Shown here: piece after piece, positions 1-9,222 of the stretch
How the letters are laid out: each line of letters begins with the position of its first letter
Numbering within the stretch: position 1 is the first letter of the stretch
Assembly (NCBI GenBank): GCA_902764825.1
Contig: CACWXL010000001.1
Location: 186,001-250,000 of the forward strand
Direction: 5' to 3'
Origin: Oscillospiraceae bacterium
GTDB lineage: Bacteria > Bacillota > Clostridia > Saccharofermentanales > Saccharofermentanaceae
DNA: 64,000 nt
Notes under the pieces: generated by a model
The model's input: only the letters and a program-made list of their open reading frames with translations
Told to the model about the DNA's origin: nothing
Database searches by the model: none
Translations under genes and position numbers: made by a program

Positions 1-1247
1 CCTGACATTGAGAAGAATTTTGCCTTTTCTCTTCTTACGAAGCTGACTTCAAATATAGCGTCAGGCATCTCAAGGTCGGAAAGTTCCCCGGTGATGGCCT
101 TTTCGAGCTTCTTTGCACAGACCTTGCGCTCAGAAGAGAGTTTTTCTGCAAGATCTAAGAGTTCCTTCTCCTTAACCGTGCGCTGCTTCTTCAATTCCTG
201 AAGGATGTCCTTATTCTTCTCGATCGCATCAAGTTCAGCCTTGGATTCTGTAGCAAACTTATTTATGTCGGCAATGGTCGCGCCGTACTTGGCCTTAAGC
301 TCGTAAAGAAGGCCGATTCGCTGTTCGGTACGTTCCTTGAGGCCTTCATCGTAATTGCGGTCAGATAAGACCTTATCGACGTCTGAAGCCAGTGCGTCAA
401 GGTCTAAAGCAAGTGCCTGCGCCCTTTCGGCGATCTCCTTTAAGCTCTCATCGTTCTGGGACGCCTTCAGAAGCTCACGGCTCGCCTGGTTTACGGACTG
501 CACAGGGCTCTGATAATTAGTTTCTGTATTAAGAAGGTCTCCCGCATTCTTAAGGCTCTCGAAAAGAACCTCATTCTGAGACAGCTTCTTCTTCGTGTCG
601 TGAAGCTCTTCCTCTTCGCCGTCCTTAAAGCCTGCTGATTCGATCTCGTTTACGGCAAACTCAAGATAATCCCTGCGGCGCTCCAGGTAATCCGGAGATG
701 AGGATATCTCCTTGATGCGGATAACAAGATCCTTAAATTCCTGAAGGCTCTTAACATATTCTTTATGGAGCTTTACGCACTTCTCTCCCGCAAAACGGTC
801 AAGGAGCTTTACATGAGTTGATTCGTCGAAGATCGCCTGAGTATCGTGCTGTCCGTGGATATCAACGAGCATTGCGGAAATATCCTTGAGCACGGCATTA
901 GTAACGCCTGTTCCGTTGACCCTTGCAACAGACTTGCCGCTGTCATAGACGGTCCTGCTGACGATGAGCATTCCGTCGTCATCTTCTATTCCGTTGTCAG
1001 AAAGGATCTTCCTGAATTCGTCATCATTAAGATCAGAGCAGTCAAAGACAGCCTCGGCAAATGCCGAAGGGCTTCCTGTCCTTATAAGGTTCCTGGATGC
1101 CTTTGCGCCCATGATAAGGCCTATCGCATCAACGATAAGGCTCTTTCCCGCGCCGGTCTCACCGCTTATTACATTGAGTCCTTTTCCGGGCTCGAAAACA
1201 ATATTGCTTATGACCGCAAAATCCCTGATCTCAAGTCTTACAAGCAT
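1..1247 (-). CDS. recN: DNA repair ATPase RecN (N-terminal part, cut by window edge)
   Basis: RecN is an SMC-like ATPase of recombinational double-strand break repair. About 415 residues are visible; the rest runs off the left edge. The start ATG at 1247 gives an N-terminal strand MLVRLEIRDF followed by the Walker A motif GETGAGKS near residue 31, then the Q-loop region DIHGQHD typical of RecN. The second half is a long charged coiled coil, as expected for this family. It is the last visible gene of the leftward asp23-to-recN operon, starting 5 bases after the argR stop. Next to argR and nadK this is the normal firmicute order. Identification is firm; only the C-terminal ATPase lobe cannot be checked. 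Confidence 0.95.
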   Translation of the reverse strand, partial: MLVRLEIRDFAVISNIVFEPGKGLNVISGETGAGKSLIVDAIGLIMGAKASRNLIRTGSPSAFAEAVFDCSDLNDDEFRKILSDNGIEDDDGMLIVSRTVYDSGKSVARVNGTGVTNAVLKDISAMLVDIHGQHDTQAIFDESTHVKLLDRFAGEKCVKLHKEYVKSLQEFKDLVIRIKEISSSPDYLERRRDYLEFAVNEIESAGFKDGEEEELHDTKKKLSQNEVLFESLKNAGDLLNTETNYQSPVQSVNQASRELLKASQNDESLKEIAERAQALALDLDALASDVDKVLSDRNYDEGLKERTEQRIGLLYELKAKYGATIADINKFATESKAELDAIEKNKDILQELKKQRTVKEKELLDLAEKLSSERKVCAKKLEKAITGELSDLEMPDAIFEVSFVRREKAKFFSMS

Positions 1248-1252
1248 TTATA

Positions 1253-1717
1253 TCAGCCTTTATCCGTCATGTCTGAGATAGTTGTAAGAAGCGCCTTTGC
1301 TTCTTCGATGCCGGGGCATGCCGCAAAGATCGTATCATCGCCCGCGATGGTTCCCGAGCAGTCTTCAAGATGCATGGAATCAAGAGCCGATGCGGCAGCG
1401 CTGGCCATACCGGGCAAGGTCTTGATGACGATGATGTTCATCGCCTGGTTTACAGATATGATGCTGTTTGAGAATACCGCAAGAAGCCTTCCGGGAGCAG
1501 TATCGCCCGTTCTGTCGAGAACGCAGTATTTTGTTGCTCTGTTAGGAAGCGTTATCTTGATGATGCCTAATTCCTTGATATCTCTGGAGATCGTTGCCTG
1601 GGTTGCTTCGAACCCTTCCTGATTGACTCTGGCAGTCAGGTCTTCCTGTGTTGAGATATCATTATCCCTGATGAGAGATAGGATCTTTTCCTGTCTTGAA
1701 TTCTTAGCGGTTTTCAT
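1253..1717 (-). CDS. argR: Arginine repressor ArgR
   Basis: ArgR is the hexameric arginine-sensing repressor/activator of arginine metabolism. The 154 residues match the usual family length of about 150. The N-terminal winged helix carries the recognition segment ATISRDIKEL (about residues 40-49). The C-terminal oligomerisation domain has GTIAGDDTIF, the arginine-binding loop with its paired aspartates, followed by CPGIEEAKALL. It overlaps the end of nadK by 14 bases and runs into recN, so it is translated inside the large operon. No arginine biosynthesis gene is in this window; the pairing with recN is a conserved firmicute arrangement and does not point to a local target. Confidence 0.95.
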   Translation of the reverse strand: MKTAKNSRQEKILSLIRDNDISTQEDLTARVNQEGFEATQATISRDIKELGIIKITLPNRATKYCVLDRTGDTAPGRLLAVFSNSIISVNQAMNIIVIKTLPGMASAAASALDSMHLEDCSGTIAGDDTIFAACPGIEEAKALLTTISDMTDKG

Positions 1718-2585
1718 AGAAGTAACCTCTCTGTACGATCTTCTTTCTTACATTTGCAAAGAAGCTGTCCGGCCTCAGGCAGACAGTCTTAAGGACCTTG
1801 TCATATCTTTTGATCTCAATGGAATCATAGCTCTCTAGCTCAACGAAATCCCTTCCGTCCGGGCAGATCAAAGGTGCTGATTCGATAGACTCTAACGTGA
1901 TCTTGATCTCGCTTTCCGGTGTGGCGACATATGTATAGCCGTTGAGCGTATGTGAGCAGATAGGCGTAACGATGATATCCTTCATGCCCGGCATGAGGAT
2001 AGGGCCGCCGGCTGAAAGCGAATATGCAGAAGAACCGGTTGCCGTGGAAACAACGAGTCCGTCGCCTCTGAATCTTTCGATGATCTGTCCGTCTATGGAT
2101 AAAACGAGCGTTGTGATATGTGGCTTTGCGCCTCTGACGATTATGATGTCATTAAGGCAGACAGCAGATCCTTTAAGCTTTCCGTTCTTGTTATAGACTT
2201 CGCACTTAAGCTGCGTTCTGTCTATGGTCTTGTAGTTGCCGGAAACGAGCTGTTCCAGGTCCTTCTCAAGGTCTTCATTCAGGATCTCGTTAAGGAAACC
2301 GATGGAGCCCATGTTGACGCCGATAAATTCAGTATCGATGTCCCTGTATTTCGCTACCTTTGAGAGGAATGTACCGTCTCCGCCGATGGAGATGATGGTC
2401 TTCAAATCTATCTCGGTGAAGTCTTCGAAAAGCGCACCCGGCACTTCCTTGAGCTTCGGGCATACATCATCCATACCGATCTCAAAGACAGGTGTTGCAC
2501 CAAGGCGGCTGAGGATCTCAGCTGTCTTTTTCGCAGTCTCATAGCCGTTATCTCTAGAACCATTGGAACAGATTCCGTAATTCAT
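1704..2585 (-). CDS. nadK: NAD kinase
   Basis: Phosphorylates NAD to NADP using ATP or polyphosphate. The 293-residue protein has the diagnostic GGDGT motif at residues 68-72, the NMGSIGFLNE segment, and the second conserved block GDGLVVSTATGSSAYSLSAGGP. This is the housekeeping enzyme. A second, divergent NAD-kinase-like gene lies at 43702-44643 and lacks an intact GGDGT. In many firmicutes tlyA lies between dxs and nadK; here the 75 bases between them hold no gene, so tlyA is absent from this position. The start ATG at 2585 is supported by an upstream GGGAGG (minus strand). Confidence 0.95.
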   Translation of the reverse strand: MNYGICSNGSRDNGYETAKKTAEILSRLGATPVFEIGMDDVCPKLKEVPGALFEDFTEIDLKTIISIGGDGTFLSKVAKYRDIDTEFIGVNMGSIGFLNEILNEDLEKDLEQLVSGNYKTIDRTQLKCEVYNKNGKLKGSAVCLNDIIIVRGAKPHITTLVLSIDGQIIERFRGDGLVVSTATGSSAYSLSAGGPILMPGMKDIIVTPICSHTLNGYTYVATPESEIKITLESIESAPLICPDGRDFVELESYDSIEIKRYDKVLKTVCLRPDSFFANVRKKIVQRGYFYENR

Positions 2586-2660
2586 GAAGACAAACCTCCC
2601 ATAAAGAAGCTATAGATATTTAATCATTATAATGAATAAAAATACATCAGGCAAATCAGC

Positions 2661-4541
2661 TTAACGTAATAAAGCAGATTTAATCGAAGATGCCACAGTT
2701 ATGCCGTCAAGACCGCAGTATTTAAGCTGCTCTTTCTGTGACATTGCCCTGACTATCGGATTCCTTACACCGAATACGGTGACGTCCTTCTCAAAGCCCA
2801 GTATCTGAAGCTCGCGCTCCAAAGATTCACCGAAGCCGCCGCTGATTATGCCTTCTTCAAGACTGAACACATACTTTATTCCGACCAGAAGATCCCATAT
2901 CTCCTTAGCGGGAAGAGGCTTTATCAATGTGAGATTGATATGCTTGCCCATTATGCCCTGCTCTTTTAATATCTCCATCGCGATATCTGCTTCCTCACAG
3001 ATCTTGCCCGTGGATACAAGCGCGAAATCATTGCCGTAATCGCATACGACATGAGGCATCGTAAGGTCTTCAGTCTCACTGTACAAAGGTCCCTTGGCTT
3101 CAAACGGAGAAGCTCCTCTCGGATATCTTACTGCAACAGGACCCTTGACCGATTCAACGGCATAAGCAAGACATCTCTTAAGATCCGTATAATCCCTGGG
3201 CGATAAAACGGTCATGTTGACCATGGAGTTCAGATAAGAGATATCGAGAAGTCCGTGATGGGTATGTCCGTCGTTACCGACAAATCCCGCTCTGTCTATC
3301 GCAAAGACCACATGACTGTTCATGAAGCAGCAGTCTGTGATCATCTCATCATAGGCTCTTTGCAGGAACGAGGAATATATCGCGACAACCGGAATGAATC
3401 CTGATACGGCAAGTCCGCCTGCCATCGTAACGCTGTGTTCTTCGGCAATGCCGCAGTCGAAGAACCTTGCCGGATACTTCATCTGGAAGTTATCAAGGCC
3501 CGTGCCGAGCGTCATTGCAGCAGAAATAGCAACGATCTTGGGGTTCTTAGCGGCAAGCTCCGTCATCGTATTGGCAAAGACGGTTGTATAGCTCGTCTTA
3601 GAAGGACCGACGCCTGTCTCCAGGTCAAAAGGTCCGACGCCGTGATAATCGGAAGGATTAGTCTCCGCGGGAGCATAGCCCTTGCCCTTCTTGGTAATGA
3701 CATGGATAAGTACAGGTCCCCTGATCTCCTTCGCACCATCGAAAGCCTTAATGAGATCTTCCATGTTGTGTCCGTCGACAGGACCGTAGTAATTGAGGCC
3801 TAAGTCATCGAACATGGATGGAGTCTTGCGGTAAAGAAGGAACCTGAAGAAGTCCTTTATTGCAAGGATCATCTTGATGAGGCCGCGTCCTACAAAGCCG
3901 AGCTTTTGAAGGAACGATTCCGTCGTCTGCTTTGCGGAGATGTATCCGGATGAGATTCTGAGCTTGGATAAGTGCTTTGAGAGACCTCCGACGTTCTTAT
4001 CGATGCTCATCTCATTGTCGTTGAGTATTATTATCATCCTGGTCTTGCTGTGTCCCAGGTCATTGATGGCTTCGTAAGCAAGCCCGCCCGTAAGCGCGCC
4101 GTCACCGATGATCGACACGACATTGAAGTTCTTGCCCTCAAGATCTCTTGCCCTGGCGATACCCATAGCGGCGGATATAGAAGTAGAGCTGTGGCCCGTA
4201 TCGAATGCATCATAAGGAGACTCCGTGATCCTCGGGAATCCCGAGATGCCTTCCTTCTGCCTTAATGTATTGAATCTGTCGAACCTTCCCGTAAGGAGCT
4301 TATATGAATAAGCCTGGTGTCCGACGTCGAAAACTATCTTATCCTGCTTATAGTCAAAAACCGAAAGCAGTGCGACTGTAAGTTCTATGGCGCCCAGGTT
4401 GCTTGCCAGGTGTCCGCCGTTGGAAGATACGGTATTAAGGATCTTGTCCCTTAATTCCTCACACAGCTGTTTGCGTTCCTCAGGCTTTAAAGACTTGAGA
4501 AATTCAGGTGTCGTATCCTTTCCTAGAAACTTATAATCCAT
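2661..4541 (-). CDS. dxs: 1-deoxy-D-xylulose-5-phosphate synthase
   Basis: First enzyme of the non-mevalonate isoprenoid pathway: it condenses pyruvate and glyceraldehyde 3-phosphate using thiamine diphosphate. The 626 residues fit the family (about 620). Visible motifs are DVGHQAYSYKLLTGR near residue 72, the TPP-binding GDGALTGG...NDNEMSI around residues 145-176, YGPVDGHN near 251, and the transketolase glutamate in AEEHSVTMAGG. The start codon overlaps the ispA stop by one base (TAATG), which implies translational coupling with the downstream isoprenoid enzyme's partner gene. With ispA it makes the operon a local isoprenoid supply unit. It is the only pathway entry enzyme in the window. 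Confidence 0.97.
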   Translation of the reverse strand: MDYKFLGKDTTPEFLKSLKPEERKQLCEELRDKILNTVSSNGGHLASNLGAIELTVALLSVFDYKQDKIVFDVGHQAYSYKLLTGRFDRFNTLRQKEGISGFPRITESPYDAFDTGHSSTSISAAMGIARARDLEGKNFNVVSIIGDGALTGGLAYEAINDLGHSKTRMIIILNDNEMSIDKNVGGLSKHLSKLRISSGYISAKQTTESFLQKLGFVGRGLIKMILAIKDFFRFLLYRKTPSMFDDLGLNYYGPVDGHNMEDLIKAFDGAKEIRGPVLIHVITKKGKGYAPAETNPSDYHGVGPFDLETGVGPSKTSYTTVFANTMTELAAKNPKIVAISAAMTLGTGLDNFQMKYPARFFDCGIAEEHSVTMAGGLAVSGFIPVVAIYSSFLQRAYDEMITDCCFMNSHVVFAIDRAGFVGNDGHTHHGLLDISYLNSMVNMTVLSPRDYTDLKRCLAYAVESVKGPVAVRYPRGASPFEAKGPLYSETEDLTMPHVVCDYGNDFALVSTGKICEEADIAMEILKEQGIMGKHINLTLIKPLPAKEIWDLLVGIKYVFSLEEGIISGGFGESLERELQILGFEKDVTVFGVRNPIVRAMSQKEQLKYCGLDGITVASSIKSALLR

Positions 4542-5467
4542 TATCTGTCCCTGTTAACAAGAAAATCCGTTAAAGTCCTGTAATCTGTCGTATCGAACCC
4601 GTTATTATCAAATTTATCAAGTATAACCCTGATACAGTCGGATTCGTCTTCAAGTCTCTTCTTTGCACCATCGAGGCCTAACAGAGTAACGAACGTTGCT
4701 TTGGAATCTCTAGCATCCTTGCCGGTACTCTTGCCTAAAACGGTACTGTCTGATGTAACATCAAGGATATCATCTTTGATCTGGAATGCGAGCCCGATAT
4801 GCTCGGCAAGTTTTCTTAAGTCAGACGCAGTCTCGTCCTTTGCGCTGTCACTTCTTTTCATGAGCTTCGAAAGATAATAAGGAGTAACTACCGCTGCTTC
4901 GATAAATGCACCGGTCTTCTTCCTCTGGAGCTCAGTGAGGAGATCTAATGAGATCTCTTTGTCTTCAGATGCAATATCTATGCTCTGGCCTCCGAGCATT
5001 CCGCTGATACCGGAATTTTCAGCCATTGCAGAAGCTGCATAAGTATAGCCCGGATGCTTTTCGCACATCAGGAATAATCTCTCCATGGCCTTGTTCAGCA
5101 GTAAGTCTCCGGCAAGAACGGCTATTCCCTCACCAAAAGCCTTATGGCATGTGGGCTTTCCCCTTCTCAGATCGTCGTTATCCAACGCCGGAAGATCATC
5201 ATGTATAAGAGAATATGTATGGAGCATCTCCAATGTTGCTGCAAAATACTTAACATCCGCATCGATGTCAAAATCGAGTTTTAACATGTCGGAGGTAAGG
5301 TACATCATGAGGGGCCTTAATCTCTTGCCGCCGGCATAGAGACTGTAAAGCGCAGCCTTAACGGTAATGTCTTCGGCCTCATTAGGGGTAAAGACATTCT
5401 CCAGTTCAGGTAATATCCACTGCTCTGTCTTTTCCATCAGAGCATTAATGCTGTCTCTTTCCATCAT
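4541..5467 (-). CDS. ispA: Polyprenyl (farnesyl/geranyl) diphosphate synthase
   Basis: Short-chain trans-prenyltransferase that condenses DMAPP/IPP to geranyl and farnesyl diphosphate. It has 308 residues. The first aspartate-rich motif is HDDLPALDNDD (about residues 92-102), the bacterial form with two extra residues. It is followed by RRGKPTCHKAFGE. The second aspartate-rich motif is FQIKDDILD near residue 237. The lysine-rich GKRLRPLMMY near residue 48 binds IPP diphosphate. It sits between xseB and dxs, the standard firmicute arrangement, and overlaps dxs by one base. Chain length cannot be fixed by eye, but context favours farnesyl diphosphate synthase. Confidence 0.95.
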   Translation of the reverse strand: MMERDSINALMEKTEQWILPELENVFTPNEAEDITVKAALYSLYAGGKRLRPLMMYLTSDMLKLDFDIDADVKYFAATLEMLHTYSLIHDDLPALDNDDLRRGKPTCHKAFGEGIAVLAGDLLLNKAMERLFLMCEKHPGYTYAASAMAENSGISGMLGGQSIDIASEDKEISLDLLTELQRKKTGAFIEAAVVTPYYLSKLMKRSDSAKDETASDLRKLAEHIGLAFQIKDDILDVTSDSTVLGKSTGKDARDSKATFVTLLGLDGAKKRLEDESDCIRVILDKFDNNGFDTTDYRTLTDFLVNRDR

Positions 5468-5709
5468 CAGACTCCGGTCTCGCTTATGTTAAGAGGATCA
5501 GTGGTTCCGTTAGCCTTGTTAACGGCTTCGATCCTTGCTGTTACTTCATTAAGTCTGTTCTCGCAGATACCGACGAGTTCGATACCTCTTTCATAGAGCT
5601 TCAATGACTCGTCGAGTGTCGCCTTGCCTTCAGAGAGCTTGGCAACCGTCTGGCGAAGTTCTGACATGGCTGCTTCATATGTCATCTCATTTTCCTTAGA
5701 CTTAGGCAT
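5467..5709 (-). CDS. xseB: Exodeoxyribonuclease VII small subunit
   Basis: Small subunit of exonuclease VII, which with XseA degrades single-stranded DNA. The gene gives 80 residues with the family pattern MTYEAAMSELRQTVAKL, then LDESLKLYERGIELV and a helical C-terminus. I chose ATG 5709 rather than the upstream ATG 5724, because GGAGGAT at 5716-5722 sits six bases before 5709 and the extra five residues are atypical. The start overlaps the end of xseA by eight bases, so the subunits are translationally coupled, and the stop abuts the ispA start. Confidence 0.92.
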   Translation of the reverse strand: MPKSKENEMTYEAAMSELRQTVAKLSEGKATLDESLKLYERGIELVGICENRLNEVTARIEAVNKANGTTDPLNISETGV

Positions 5710-6928
5710 CGTCCGATCCTCCATCCGTATTTATCGAAATATCTTTTATCTCACTTAAAAGCGAACCGTCAGAAAGTATTATGCTGACGTTATCGCCCTT
5801 CTTTACTGATCTTGCAGACTCTACCGCCCTGCCGCTCTTATCGCATACGTAAGAATAACCTCTTGTAAGGACATTGTTCGGATTAAGAGCATCAAGCCTG
5901 ACCTTCACTTCATTGATCTCAGAAGAGGTCTTCTTAACGAACCTGTCTGAAAGGGCGTCGAGCCTCGTCTTGAGTTCGCTTACGACTGCAAGCTGTTCTC
6001 TTGCATAGAATGCCGGTGAATGAAGCGCTTTGTGGTTCTTATATACGTCTAAAGCCTTACGTCTGGAATCAACGAACTGGTTGATGGCAATATCCAGATT
6101 AAGCGCAAGATTATCAATTTCCTTCTGAAGATCATCGTAGGATGCTATTACCATCTCACCTGCAGCTGTCGGAGTTGCTGCCCTTACATCGGCAACATAA
6201 TCGATGATCGTATAATCAGGCTCGTGTCCTATAGCAGAGATCACGGGTATCCGGCTTGCAAATACGGCTCTTGCAATGCCTTCGTCGTTAAAGCAGAAGA
6301 GCTCTTCATAAGATCCGCCGCCCCTTGCGACAATGATGACATCAACATTGTTCTCTTCATTGAAATACTTGATACCTGCAATTACTTCAGGAGGACACAT
6401 ATCACCCTGGACGCTTGCGGGATAAAGCAGGATATCGTGGTGGGGATTTCTTTTCCTGACCGTATTAACGATATCGGAAATGACCTTGCCCGATGAAGAA
6501 GTTACGATACCGATCCTTCTTGGCAGAACCGGTATAGCCTTCTTATGTGAGGGATCGAAAAGTCCTTCATCCTGGAGCATTTTAAAGAGCTTATTGAACT
6601 GCTCGTGAAGGTCTCCGGCGCCCTTGTCTTCGATGTTCGTGGCGATAACCTGAAGCTTTCCGCCTGCAGAATAAAAATCGAGCCCGCCCGTAACCTTGAC
6701 CTTCATGCCGACCGAAGGCTCTATCTTAAGCATCGAACGGTTCCTCGAAAAGATAACGCAGTTTATGACCGACTGGTCGTCCTTAATGGAAAAATAGGCA
6801 TGATCTCTGGCAGACACGGTATATTGTGAGATCTCACCGGTAACAGTGAACTCGGCAAGATACGGATTGTCCTGCAGGGATTGCTTTATGTAGCCATTAA
6901 GATGGCTTACGCTATCAAAATCGAACAT
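5702..6928 (-). CDS. xseA: Exodeoxyribonuclease VII large subunit
   Basis: Catalytic subunit of exonuclease VII. It has 408 residues. An N-terminal OB-fold (about residues 20-100, with FTVTGEISQYT and AYFSIKD) is followed by the catalytic domain with VARGGGSYEELFCFNDE near residue 208 and the signature GHEPDYTIIDYVADVRAATPTAAGE near residue 238 (split here only for reference). A coiled-coil region and a short C-terminal domain follow. It starts 4 bases after the nusB stop in the same operon. In some relatives folD precedes xseA; that gene is not here. Confidence 0.96.
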   Translation of the reverse strand: MFDFDSVSHLNGYIKQSLQDNPYLAEFTVTGEISQYTVSARDHAYFSIKDDQSVINCVIFSRNRSMLKIEPSVGMKVKVTGGLDFYSAGGKLQVIATNIEDKGAGDLHEQFNKLFKMLQDEGLFDPSHKKAIPVLPRRIGIVTSSSGKVISDIVNTVRKRNPHHDILLYPASVQGDMCPPEVIAGIKYFNEENNVDVIIVARGGGSYEELFCFNDEGIARAVFASRIPVISAIGHEPDYTIIDYVADVRAATPTAAGEMVIASYDDLQKEIDNLALNLDIAINQFVDSRRKALDVYKNHKALHSPAFYAREQLAVVSELKTRLDALSDRFVKKTSSEINEVKVRLDALNPNNVLTRGYSYVCDKSGRAVESARSVKKGDNVSIILSDGSLLSEIKDISINTDGGSDDA

Positions 6929-6932
6929 GAGT

Positions 6933-7331
6933 TCAGAGGCTCTTAACGAAGTTGCTCAATACGCCGTTGATATAAGAAGATGAGCTGTCTGTGCCATACT
7001 TCTTTGCAAGCTTGACAGCCTCATTGATCGAGACAGAAGTAGGGATATCCTCTACAGTGAGGATCTCATATACGGCGATCTCAAGGATGATGCGGTCCGT
7101 CTGAGGAAGACGCTCTAACTTCCATCTCTTAAGGAACGGAACGAACTTCTCATCAAGCTCATCCCTGCTGTTGATAACGCCGTAAACAATATCAAGGAAA
7201 TAAGCGTCGTCTTCTGTTATCTCAGGATATGCTTCCCTGAAAAGATCTATCTGTTCACTGATAGGATCATTTCGAAATCCCGTCTGGAACAAAAATTCCA
7301 TAGCATGCTCTCTTGTCTCGATTCTGCTCAT
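6933..7331 (-). CDS. nusB: Transcription antitermination factor NusB
   Basis: NusB joins NusE/S10 on boxA RNA in rRNA antitermination. The 132-residue all-helical protein starts SRIETREHAMEFLFQ, and its C-terminal half contains RLPQTDRIILEIAVYEI and PTSVSINEAVKLAKKYGTDSS, both hallmark NusB segments. Length is typical. The start overlaps the stop of the DUF2273-type gene by four bases. Presence between asp23/amaP and xseA is the usual firmicute order. Confidence 0.96.
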   Translation of the reverse strand: MSRIETREHAMEFLFQTGFRNDPISEQIDLFREAYPEITEDDAYFLDIVYGVINSRDELDEKFVPFLKRWKLERLPQTDRIILEIAVYEILTVEDIPTSVSINEAVKLAKKYGTDSSSSYINGVLSNFVKSL

Positions 7332-7564
7332 CTGAACCTCCCCGGTGGCAAGATCCTGTCAAGAAATTTCTTGAACCTGCTCGTATCGGAAAAGAGGAAC
7401 GAACCTACAAAGAAGCCAACCGCCGTCATTAATATGATAAATAGGGTCTTAAAGAACCCGAATATACAAAGTAAAAGACCGATGATAAAAAACAGGACAG
7501 CAAAGATAACACCTGCCCTGGTGTTACGAAGTTTCTCGAAAAGCTTGGATAAAAACCTTTCCAT
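7328..7564 (-). CDS. Small DUF2273-type membrane protein
   Basis: A 78-residue protein with two hydrophobic segments (about residues 17-38 and 40-60) separated by a short GFFKT turn, and positively charged ends. It matches by size, topology and place the DUF2273 proteins commonly found between amaP and nusB in Gram-positive bacteria. Those are believed to belong with the Asp23/AmaP envelope-stress module at the membrane; the molecular role is unknown. The start ATG at 7564 lies 2 bases beyond the amaP stop. Family assignment rests mainly on context. Confidence 0.8.
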   Translation of the reverse strand: MERFLSKLFEKLRNTRAGVIFAVLFFIIGLLLCIFGFFKTLFIILMTAVGFFVGSFLFSDTSRFKKFLDRILPPGRFR

Positions 7565-7566
7565 CC

Positions 7567-8121
7567 TTATCTGCTCTCTACCCTGGTCTGAGCCTGCTCA
7601 ACCTTGGCGACTCTTACGATAACCTGCTCGACTGCGATTCCGGTAAAGCGCTCGATATCCTTCTTTACCTTCTCCTGAACCTTAGCCATAGATGCAGGGA
7701 TCTCAACATTGGAATAAAGTTCGCAAGATACCGTTACCTTCAAAGCCTGGTTCTTTGCAGGAGCAACGTGACATCTTGCACTCTTGATGCCTACCTGTGC
7801 AGACTTTGCTGCATTGAGGGCAATACTCTCGATCGCATCAGGTCCGATATCGACAGTACCGATATCATTCTTTCTTAATCTCGTACGGTTAAGTCTTCCC
7901 GATGTGATGATGTTGGTAATTGAAACGATGGACGTGATGAACAAAAGCATCAGGATGCCCAGATAGATGTATCTGCTTACAGGGCCTGTAACGATAGATG
8001 ACAACGGTGACAGGATATCAGCAAAGATACCGTCATCGACAAGCGCATATAACAGCACGACTGAGATGACGGCTATTACAACGGAATAAATGAACATCAA
8101 TGCTCTAATAAAGGAATTCAT
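7567..8121 (-). CDS. amaP: Alkaline shock membrane anchor protein AmaP
   Basis: A membrane protein that tethers Asp23 to the cytoplasmic membrane in Gram-positive bacteria. It has 184 residues with two N-terminal membrane segments (about residues 6-26 and 48-70). A cytosolic Asp23-like domain follows, with KKDIERFTGIAVEQVIVRVAKV near the C-terminus; that signature is also present in the neighbouring Asp23 gene. I chose ATG 8121 because GGAGG lies four bases upstream and the start overlaps the asp23 stop as ATGA. An upstream in-frame start at 8142 would add residues of no family value. Confidence 0.88.
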   Translation of the reverse strand: MNSFIRALMFIYSVVIAVISVVLLYALVDDGIFADILSPLSSIVTGPVSRYIYLGILMLLFITSIVSITNIITSGRLNRTRLRKNDIGTVDIGPDAIESIALNAAKSAQVGIKSARCHVAPAKNQALKVTVSCELYSNVEIPASMAKVQEKVKKDIERFTGIAVEQVIVRVAKVEQAQTRVESR

Positions 8122-8486
8122 GACACCTCCTCGACCCCGCAAACATAAACGTCGACACTCTCTACCGTAAGTCCGGTAAAGCGCTCGACGTCTTTTTTAA
8201 CCTTTTCCTGAATCATCCAGGCAATCTCAGGGATGATCATTCCGTATTTAACGATAGGATATACGGTAATGGATACTGTACCTTCGGCAGCGTCGCCGAA
8301 AACTACTCTTACCCCTTTGCCCTCATGGACTACACCCGCTTTTTCCTTAAGTGCGACCGCAAAAGAAGGAACCAATGACAAAACACCGTTGATCTGGAGC
8401 GCAGCTTCAGATGCGTACTGGGCTACAAAGCCCTGTGTCATTGAACGATCGCCTTTTATGGATTCGATGTTAGTATTGTCTTCCAT
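8118..8486 (-). CDS. Asp23/Gls24 family envelope stress protein
   Basis: A 122-residue Asp23/Gls24 protein, a cytoplasmic membrane-associated factor linked to cell-wall stress. Visible features are an N-terminal segment GFVAQYASEAALQINGV, a central GVRVVFGDAAEGTVSITVYPIVKYG, and the family hallmark IQEKVKKDVERFTGLTVESVDVYV. It is the first gene of the long operon that ends with recN: a strong terminator lies just upstream, behind efp, so a promoter is expected in 8487-8525, although I could not pick clean -35/-10 boxes there. Confidence 0.9.
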   Translation of the reverse strand: MEDNTNIESIKGDRSMTQGFVAQYASEAALQINGVLSLVPSFAVALKEKAGVVHEGKGVRVVFGDAAEGTVSITVYPIVKYGMIIPEIAWMIQEKVKKDVERFTGLTVESVDVYVCGVEEVS

Positions 8487-8525
8487 ATCGGTTCCTTGGA
8501 TGATCTAAACTTTAAAGGTGCGGAT

Positions 8526-8564
8526 AAAAACTGCCGTAAGCGGATATTACCCCGCTTGCGGCAG
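8526..8564 (-). terminator. Rho-independent terminator of efp
   Basis: On the minus strand a 13-base arm (CTGCCGCAAGCGG) pairs with its complement with one mismatch around an eight-base loop and is followed by TTTTTA. It lies 14 bases past the efp stop and separates efp from the asp23 operon. Confidence 0.85.
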
Positions 8565-8577
8565 AAGATAACAAAAA

Positions 8578-9135
8578 TTAAGCTCTTTCTAAGTATTCGC
8601 CTGTTCTTGTGTCAACCTTGATCTTCTCGCCCTGGTTAACGAAGAGAGGTACCTTAACAACAGCACCTGTCTCAAGTGTAGCGTACTTGGAAGCGTTGTT
8701 AGCCGTATCACCCTTTACGCCGGGCTCGCACTCTGTGATCTCAAGGATAACTGTGATAGGAAGCTCAACCTGGAAGATGTCGCCCTTATAAGAAACAACC
8801 TTGCATACCATCTCTTCCTTAAGGAACTTGATGCCGTCACCGATCTTATCCTGGTGAATAGGTGTCTGCTCATATGTATCCTGATCCATGAAGTAGTAGA
8901 GATCGCCGTCAGCATAGATGAACTGCATGTCCTGTCTTGTAAGCTGAGCCTGCTCAAACTTCTCGTTAGGGTTGAAGGATCTTTCAACAACGGATCCTGT
9001 CTTAACGTTCTTATACTTAGTTCTTACGAATGCTGCTCCCTTGCCGGGCTTAACGTGCTGGAATTCAACGACCTGATATACCTGGTCGTCCATCTCAAAA
9101 CATAAACCGTTTCTGAAATCTCCTGCGCTGATCAT
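8578..9135 (-). CDS. efp: Translation elongation factor P
   Basis: EF-P relieves ribosome stalling at polyproline stretches, which is relevant here because several proteins of this window are very proline-rich. It has 185 residues from ATG 9135, which has AAAGGAGA seven bases upstream; the longer in-frame version adds 24 atypical residues. The KOW-like N-terminal domain holds the tip loop [17 protein letters not shown] (the lysine of PGKGAA is the usual modification site), and the OB domains contain [14 protein letters not shown] and the conserved C-terminal [11 protein letters not shown]. Confidence 0.96.
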   Translation of the reverse strand: MISAGDFRNGLCFEMDDQVYQVVEFQHVKPGKGAAFVRTKYKNVKTGSVVERSFNPNEKFEQAQLTRQDMQFIYADGDLYYFMDQDTYEQTPIHQDKIGDGIKFLKEEMVCKVVSYKGDIFQVELPITVILEITECEPGVKGDTANNASKYATLETGAVVKVPLFVNQGEKIKVDTRTGEYLERA

Positions 9136-9222
9136 AACTATGTCTCCTTTTTTTAATAAATAAGCGTTTAACTGACTAATTTTACTTGAAAGAATGTTTC
9201 TATGCAAGTGTTACAAATAGAA

